DNA of 45,854 bases. Source: Prevotella sp. UBA6447 (lineage in GTDB: Bacteria; Bacteroidota; Bacteroidia; Bacteroidales; Bacteroidaceae). Where the stretch lies: assembly GCA_002437115.1 (NCBI GenBank), contig DJOD01000023.1, forward strand, positions 1 through 45,854, given 5' to 3'. Under the pieces are notes generated by a model that did not search any database, was not told where the DNA came from, and saw nothing but the letters and a program-made list of their open reading frames with translations. Position numbers and translations under genes: made by a program. Within the stretch, counting starts at the first letter, position 1. Every line of letters begins with the position of its first letter. This document shows, in pieces, positions 42,656-45,854 of the stretch.

Positions 42656-43111
42656 ATGAAGAAATTTTTGATGATGCTTGTGGCAGCGACAACGCTGATG
42701 TTGTCGGCCAACGCCCAGAACGCAGACAACCAGCAAGGCGAGCACAAGCAGCTTGACAAGACGGAGATAATCCAGAAGCAGACCGATCGGATGGTGGAAC
42801 GCTATGGCCTTAGCGAAGAACAGGCCAAGCAACTGCTGAAGTTGAACACGGCATATGGCGGACGATTCATGGGTAGGCCAGGTGGTCACGGTCCCCGCAG
42901 GAACGGACAGGGACAACCCCCCGTGCGCCGCGATAGCGTGGAGCGCCAGCGTCCCACCCAAGAGCAGATGGAGGCCATGAAAAAAGAGATGACCGCCAAG
43001 ATGGAGGCTTACAGGTCAGAGGTGAAAAAGATTATGACCGAAGGGCAGTATGCCAAATACGAGTCCGACCTCAAGCGCTTGCCAACAGGGCGCAGATCAT
43101 CGGAAAAATAA
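42656..43111 (+). CDS. DUF4890 exported protein
   Basis: A 151-residue exported protein: signal peptide MKKFLMMLVAATTLMLSANAQ, then a helical part (EIIQKQTDRMVERYGLSEEQAKQLLKLN), a Gly/Pro/Arg-rich stretch (GRPGGHGPRRNGQGQPP) and a second helical part (MEAMKKEMTAKMEAYRSEVKKIMTEGQYAKYESD). The two helix-turn pieces resemble the LTXXQ-type Spy/CpxP periplasmic chaperone layout, and DUF4890 is the Bacteroidota family this matches. Function is not known. An upstream ATG at 42599 is rejected as it adds residues before the signal peptide. Confidence 0.8.
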   Translation: MKKFLMMLVAATTLMLSANAQNADNQQGEHKQLDKTEIIQKQTDRMVERYGLSEEQAKQLLKLNTAYGGRFMGRPGGHGPRRNGQGQPPVRRDSVERQRPTQEQMEAMKKEMTAKMEAYRSEVKKIMTEGQYAKYESDLKRLPTGRRSSEK

Positions 43112-43132
43112 TGATTGGGCACCTAATCACAC

Positions 43133-43167
43133 GAGAAGGCGTGGGACGTTATGTCCTGTGCCTTCTC
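43133..43167 (+). terminator. Hairpin after the DUF4890 gene
   Basis: GAGAAGGC (43133-43140) pairs with GCCTTCTC (43160-43167), with an inner GGAC/GTCC stem. A TGATTAATGGACTTTT stretch follows. The T-tract is weak. Confidence 0.55.
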
Positions 43168-43299
43168 TGATTAATGGACTTTTGCGATTGGCGTTCGCCG
43201 GGGTACCACAACATCACTTGCACGCCTGCAGCCATACCTACTAATGGGTAGAAAGCATAGATATTTTCCATTTTACGACCATGTTATGGATAATATTTG

Positions 43300-43307
43300 T
43301 AATTTTG
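43300..43307 (+). promoter_or_regulatory. -7 element before feoAB
   Basis: TAATTTTG matches TAnnTTTG and gives a leader of about 20 nt to ATG 43331. No clear -33 box is seen. I saw no Fur-like box that I would trust. Confidence 0.45.
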
Positions 43308-43330
43308 CAATTGTAAAATTAATAGGCAAT

Positions 43331-45814
43331 ATGAAATTATCAGAGTTGCATACGGGTCAGACGGGCATCATCGTCAAGGTGATGGGGCATGGAGGATTCC
43401 GTAAGCGCGTAGTGGAGATGGGCTTCATCAAGGGAAAGACCGTGGAGGTGTTGCTCAACGCGCCACTAAAAGATCCCGTGAAATATCGCATCATGGGCTA
43501 TGAGGTCAGCCTTCGCCATTCGGAAGCCGACCTGATAGAGGTGGTGACTGAGGATGAGGCACGCCAGATGAGAGAACGCGAGAAGGCAGAGGCGGCCGAT
43601 GAACTGAGAACTGTCGTCGACAAGGACGATCCCAATGACGTGCCTATAACCGACGCGCAACTGGCCGACGTGGCCGACAAGCGCCATAAGGTGATTAACG
43701 TGGCACTTGTGGGAAATCCCAACTGTGGCAAGACTTCGCTTTTCAATTTTGCCAGTGGCGCGCATGAGCGTGTGGGCAACTACAGTGGCGTGACGGTAGA
43801 CGCAAAGGAGGGACACGCCTCGTTTGGCGGTTATGGATTTAACCTTGTTGACCTTCCTGGCACCTACTCGCTCTCGGCCTATTCGCCCGAGGAGCTTTAT
43901 GTACGCAAGCAGCTGGTGGAAAAGACACCCGATGTGGTGGTCAACGTGATTGACGCGTCCAACTTGGAACGCAACCTTTACCTCACCACGCAACTCATCG
44001 ATATGCACATTCGCATGGTGGTGGCTCTCAACATGTTTGACGAGACGGAGCAACGGGGTGACAGCATCAACATCGACGCCCTGTCGAGCTTGTTTGGAGT
44101 GCCCATGCAGCCCACTGTGTTCACCACGGGCCGTGGCGTTGAAGACCTATTCCACAAGGTGATAGAGGTTTATGAGGCTACCGAAGATGCGGACGCCCAC
44201 TTCAGGCACATACACATCAACCATGGTCATGAGATAGAGCACGGAATAACTGAGATACAAGACCACCTGAAGAAGGAGCCTGGCTTGCGTGAGCATTATT
44301 CCACACGCTATTTGGCCATCAAGCTCCTGGAGAACGACAAGGATGTGGAGGCTCTCGTGAAAACGTTCCCCGACGCAGCTGAGATATTGGAACATCGCGA
44401 CGAGGCGAAAAAGCGTGTGCAGGAGGAAACGAAAGAAGACTCAGAGACGGCCATCATGGATGCCAAGTATGGCTTTATCCATGGAGCCTTGGCCGAGGCT
44501 GGCTACATGACAGGCAATGGCAAGGACACTTACCAAGTGACGCATCTGCTCGACAAGATTTTGACCAACCGCATCATAGGTTTCCCTATTTTCTTGGCTC
44601 TCTTGGCTTTGATGTTTTTTGTCACATTCAATCTGGGCTCATACCCCATGAATTGGATAGACCAAGCCTTCGGTCTGCTGGGTGACTTCCTGGGGAGCCA
44701 TCTTCCCGATGGCCCGGTGAAAGACATGCTTGTGGATGGCATTATCGGTGGCGTGGGGGCTGTCATCGTTTTCTTGCCGCAAATCTTGATACTTTACTTT
44801 TTCATATCCTTCATGGAGGATTGTGGCTACATGTCGCGAGCGGCATTTATCATGGATAAGCTGATGCACAAGATGGGATTGCATGGCAAGTCGTTCATTC
44901 CCCTCATCATGGGCTTTGGTTGCAATGTGCCGGCCGTGCTGGCAACGCGCACCATCGAGAGCCGCCGCTCGCGCTTGGTGACCATGCTCATCCTGCCTCT
45001 TATGAGCTGCGAGGCGCGCATACCCATCTACATCATGATCGTGGGTACGTTCTTTTCCTTGCAGAAGCAGTGGCTTGTCATGACATCCCTTTATCTCATT
45101 GGCATAGCCATGGCCATCCTCATGAGCAAAGTGTTCACCAAGTTCATGGTGAAAGGTGAGGACACGCCGTTTGTTATGGAACTGCCTCCCTATCGCTTCC
45201 CCACGGCCAAGGCTGTTGGTAGGCACACTTGGGAGAAGGGCAAGCAGTATTTGAAAAAGATGGGTGGCATCATACTGGTGTCTACAATCATTGTCTGGGC
45301 GCTTGGTTACTTTCCCCACAACACACATCTCACGCCGCAACAGCAGCAGGAACAAAGTTACATAGGGCGCATTGGCAAGACTGTGGAGCCCGTGTTTGAG
45401 CCTCAGGGTTTCAACTGGAAGTTTGATGTTGGCCTCATTGCAGGTGTGGGTGCCAAGGAGATTGTGGCCTCCACCATGGGCGTGCTTTATTCGAACGACG
45501 ACAGTTTTGCAGATGACAATGGGGTCAACGATGAAGGTGGAAAGTATGAGAAACTTCACAGGTTGATTATCTCGGATGTGGCTAAGACTCAAGACATGAG
45601 CCTTGCGGATCCCAGACTTGAAGGCGTGGCAACGCTCACCGCTTTCTGCTTTCTGCTCTTCGTCCTGCTTTATTTCCCCTGTTTGGCCACGGTGGCAGCC
45701 ATCAAGAGTGAAACAGGCTCATGGCGGTGGGCTTTGTTTGCGGCCGGTTACACCACTGTGCTTGCGTGGGTCGTTTCCATGTTGGTGTTTAGGGTTGGTA
45801 TGCTTTTCATTTGA
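43331..45814 (+). CDS. feoB: Ferrous iron transporter, FeoA-FeoB fusion
   Basis: An 827-residue protein. Residues 1 to ~75 are a FeoA SH3-like domain (MKLSELHTGQTGIIVKVMGHGG...VVEMGFIKGKTVEV). Residues ~120-290 are the FeoB G domain: G1 GNPNCGKTSL (128-137), G2 Thr155, G3 DLPG (174-177) and G4 NMFD. From about 460 on lies the transmembrane channel with Gate motifs (FGCNVPAVLATRTI; SCEARIPIYIMIV). It imports Fe2+ across the inner membrane with GTP. ATG 43331 is used because it gives the FeoA N-terminus; the frame is open 29 codons further up. The fusion form is common in Bacteroidota. It ends 40 bp before the window edge. Confidence 0.95.
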   Translation: MKLSELHTGQTGIIVKVMGHGGFRKRVVEMGFIKGKTVEVLLNAPLKDPVKYRIMGYEVSLRHSEADLIEVVTEDEARQMREREKAEAADELRTVVDKDDPNDVPITDAQLADVADKRHKVINVALVGNPNCGKTSLFNFASGAHERVGNYSGVTVDAKEGHASFGGYGFNLVDLPGTYSLSAYSPEELYVRKQLVEKTPDVVVNVIDASNLERNLYLTTQLIDMHIRMVVALNMFDETEQRGDSINIDALSSLFGVPMQPTVFTTGRGVEDLFHKVIEVYEATEDADAHFRHIHINHGHEIEHGITEIQDHLKKEPGLREHYSTRYLAIKLLENDKDVEALVKTFPDAAEILEHRDEAKKRVQEETKEDSETAIMDAKYGFIHGALAEAGYMTGNGKDTYQVTHLLDKILTNRIIGFPIFLALLALMFFVTFNLGSYPMNWIDQAFGLLGDFLGSHLPDGPVKDMLVDGIIGGVGAVIVFLPQILILYFFISFMEDCGYMSRAAFIMDKLMHKMGLHGKSFIPLIMGFGCNVPAVLATRTIESRRSRLVTMLILPLMSCEARIPIYIMIVGTFFSLQKQWLVMTSLYLIGIAMAILMSKVFTKFMVKGEDTPFVMELPPYRFPTAKAVGRHTWEKGKQYLKKMGGIILVSTIIVWALGYFPHNTHLTPQQQQEQSYIGRIGKTVEPVFEPQGFNWKFDVGLIAGVGAKEIVASTMGVLYSNDDSFADDNGVNDEGGKYEKLHRLIISDVAKTQDMSLADPRLEGVATLTAFCFLLFVLLYFPCLATVAAIKSETGSWRWALFAAGYTTVLAWVVSMLVFRVGMLFI

Positions 45815-45854
45815 CAGCCATATGAATCTAGAGCCAAAAGGAAGCGGTCAGGCG

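Noticed and set aside
45822..45854. Start of another gene after feoAB (MNLEPKGSGQA)
   Set aside because: Only 11 codons are in the window and no ribosome site is clear, so I cannot support it as a gene.

Overview
The window looks like a chromosomal, mostly housekeeping segment of a Bacteroidales genome, most likely Prevotella or a close relative with fairly high GC. Support comes from promoters of the Bacteroidota type (TTTG, about 20 bp, TAnnTTTG), weak Shine-Dalgarno sequences, a FeoA-FeoB fusion, a long LspA, DUF3127/DUF4296/DUF4827/DUF4835/DUF4890 proteins, and an outer-membrane barrel receptor. I found no tRNA, rRNA, CRISPR array, integrase or transposase. The species call is inference.

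Left edge (1-7459): the 3' end of a type III restriction gene runs into a thiamin biosynthesis locus. On the minus strand, thiS-thiG-thiC-thiF-thiH make the thiazole and pyrimidine moieties and sit behind a TPP riboswitch. On the plus strand, a ThiD-ThiE fusion and a TenI/ThiE-like protein are transcribed divergently from a back-to-back promoter whose leader is too short to hold a riboswitch. Then comes a 486-bp non-coding stretch with a 4 x 22 bp tandem repeat (7460-7945).

Centre (7946-31476): a sugar nucleotidyltransferase and a DUF3127 OB-fold-like protein (minus); dnaN, an ExoX-like exonuclease, porD (DUF4835), recN and a protease-like TPR protein (plus); a large outer-membrane barrel protein (minus); ileS, a DksA-like gene, lspA and a DUF4296 lipoprotein (plus); nadC and a C69 dipeptidase; a DHH phosphoesterase; a DUF4827 lipoprotein and glmM.

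Right part (31701-45814): an MFS sugar transporter, a small unknown gene, queG, a polysaccharide deacetylase and a 1107-residue DUF2723 membrane protein on minus; then an HD phosphohydrolase, HU, PrsW-family protease, GH27 alpha-galactosidase, DUF4890 protein and feoAB on plus, with an unlisted 45-codon membrane-peptide gene between HU and prsW on minus.

I did not find a clear new multi-gene system. The most notable points are an isoleucyl-tRNA synthetase with a swapped GXHH signature in place of HXGH, a periplasmic trypsin-fold protein that has lost its catalytic residues, a cysteine-free DksA homologue, a DUF3127 protein ending in an SSB-like tail, near-leaderless promoter arrangements, and several unexplained inverted or tandem repeats.
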